The notes beneath the pieces were generated by a model. It was not told the DNA's origin, did not search any database, and saw nothing but the letters and a program-made list of their open reading frames with translations. A DNA stretch of 15,695 nt from a bacterium (GTDB lineage Bacteria > Zhuqueibacterota > Zhuqueibacteria > Thermofontimicrobiales > Thermofontimicrobiaceae). The stretch covers positions 1-15,695 of the forward strand of contig JALOPY010000011.1 of the NCBI GenBank assembly GCA_025453735.1. Direction: 5' to 3'. The stretch's first letter is position 1. The number at the start of each line of letters is the position of its first letter. Below, in pieces: positions 15,020 through 15,695 of the stretch. Made by a program: the position numbers and the translations under genes.

Positions 15020-15695
15020 TCAATCTAAAATATTCTTGAGTGAATAATCGAGCTTCTTTTTCTGCGTTTCAGTAATCATTTCGCCAAGCAGTCCGATCGA
15101 GATAAATTGGACTCCGACAATCACCAATAATACGCCCAGGAACAACAATGGACGATTGCTTAAAAACTGTCTGGCGAAAATTCGCTCTGCGGCTAAATAG
15201 ATATTAATCGCTATTCCGACTAAAAATAATATCACCCCGATGCTGCCGAACAAATGAAGTGGGCGAGTTTTAAATTTATTCAAAAAAATAACGGTAAACA
15301 AATCCAGCAATCCCGCAGCAAATCGAAACGGGCCGAATTTGGTTTTCCCGAATTTGCGAGGATGATGTTTTACGACGATCTCACTGACCTTGAATCCCTG
15401 CCAATGCGCGAGAACCGGAATGAAGCGATGCAGTTGCCCATAGACTTGAATCTCTTTGACGACGTCACTTCTATAAGCTTTCAAGCCGCAGTTAAAATCG
15501 TGCAGCTTTAATCCGGAAACCAGGCTTGTCACCCGGTTATAAATTTTGGAGGTGTTTCTTTTTATAAATGGATCGTAGCGCTTCTTTTTCCAGCCCGATA
15601 CCATGTCAAAGCCTTGCTCCAGTTGCGCGATCAAACTCGGGATTTCATCCGGATCATCTTGCAGGTCTGCATCCATCGTAATGACATATTTCCCT
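15020..15695 (-). CDS. Glycosyltransferase family 2, polyprenyl-phosphate sugar synthase-like (DPM1/CsbB/GtrB type), 5'-partial
   Basis: A membrane-attached GT2 enzyme that probably loads a sugar onto undecaprenyl phosphate. The frame is open to the window edge: the bases before the first internal ATG (15676) encode GKYVIT directly joined to MDADLQDDPDEIP, the family's donor-binding D-x-D segment, so the true start lies outside. Further landmarks are FDMVSGWKKKR, FNCGLKAYR, and HHPRKFGKTKFGPFRF (family R-x-x-G-x-S/T-K-F pattern). Two C-terminal transmembrane helices follow (about 140-165 and 175-200 from the internal Met), ending in GLLGEMITE, as in CsbB and GtrB. It is the first gene seen of the minus-strand operon. 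Pairing with YfhO further down suggests that it supplies the lipid-linked donor. Confidence 0.9.
   Translation of the reverse strand, partial: GKYVITMDADLQDDPDEIPSLIAQLEQGFDMVSGWKKKRYDPFIKRNTSKIYNRVTSLVSGLKLHDFNCGLKAYRSDVVKEIQVYGQLHRFIPVLAHWQGFKVSEIVVKHHPRKFGKTKFGPFRFAAGLLDLFTVIFLNKFKTRPLHLFGSIGVILFLVGIAINIYLAAERIFARQFLSNRPLLFLGVLLVIVGVQFISIGLLGEMITETQKKKLDYSLKNILD

Overview
The window has low to moderate GC and looks like a Gram-negative (diderm) bacterium of the FCB type (Bacteroidetes / Calditrichota / KSB1-like). The grounds are an outer-membrane beta-barrel protein with a signal peptide, a periplasmic amidase with a copper-amine-oxidase-like N-terminal domain plus AMIN domain, a rhomboid protease with the extra C-terminal tail common in that group, and a GT9 heptosyltransferase-like enzyme. 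The phylum is an inference; there is no rRNA or marker gene here.

Layout. Bases 1-5888 are read on the plus strand: the 3' part of a PHP-domain phosphoesterase with a frameshift (1-464), a secreted serine hydrolase of the beta-lactamase/class C family (565-1764), a LOG-family nucleotide phosphoribohydrolase-like protein (1885-2565), an outer-membrane beta-barrel protein with its own promoter and terminator (2794-3432), and a two-gene unit of rhomboid protease and N-acetylmuramoyl-L-alanine amidase (3543-5888). An OmpR/PhoB-type response regulator (5944-6627, minus) converges on the amidase and ends at an intrinsic terminator whose T-run overlaps the amidase stop codon.

Bases 6628-7618 hold no convincing gene. 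The part next to the response regulator contains an inverted-repeat structure that fits an RNA made from the minus strand, and the far part contains an inverted second copy of a roughly 65-bp repeat also found at 1769-1834.

From 7619 to the right edge everything is on the minus strand and reads as one surface-glycan operon. In order of transcription: GT2 polyprenyl-phosphate sugar synthase-like transferase (cut by the edge), GT9 transferase, GT4 transferase lacking its N-terminus, GT4 transferase, YfhO-family membrane protein, and a membrane sensor histidine kinase. The GT2 plus YfhO pairing recalls the CsbB/YfhO donor-and-transferase pair of Bacillus. The likely theme is building and decorating an envelope polysaccharide, with the kinase possibly monitoring envelope state. 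The response regulator about 1 kb further on is a candidate partner.

I found no CRISPR array, tRNA, rRNA, transposase or phage gene. The most notable signals are the structured leader of the response regulator, the dispersed inverted repeat pair, the CAC/AAG repeat element inside the glycan operon, the response regulator's altered acidic pocket, and two broken or frameshifted reading frames that may be real decay or assembly errors.
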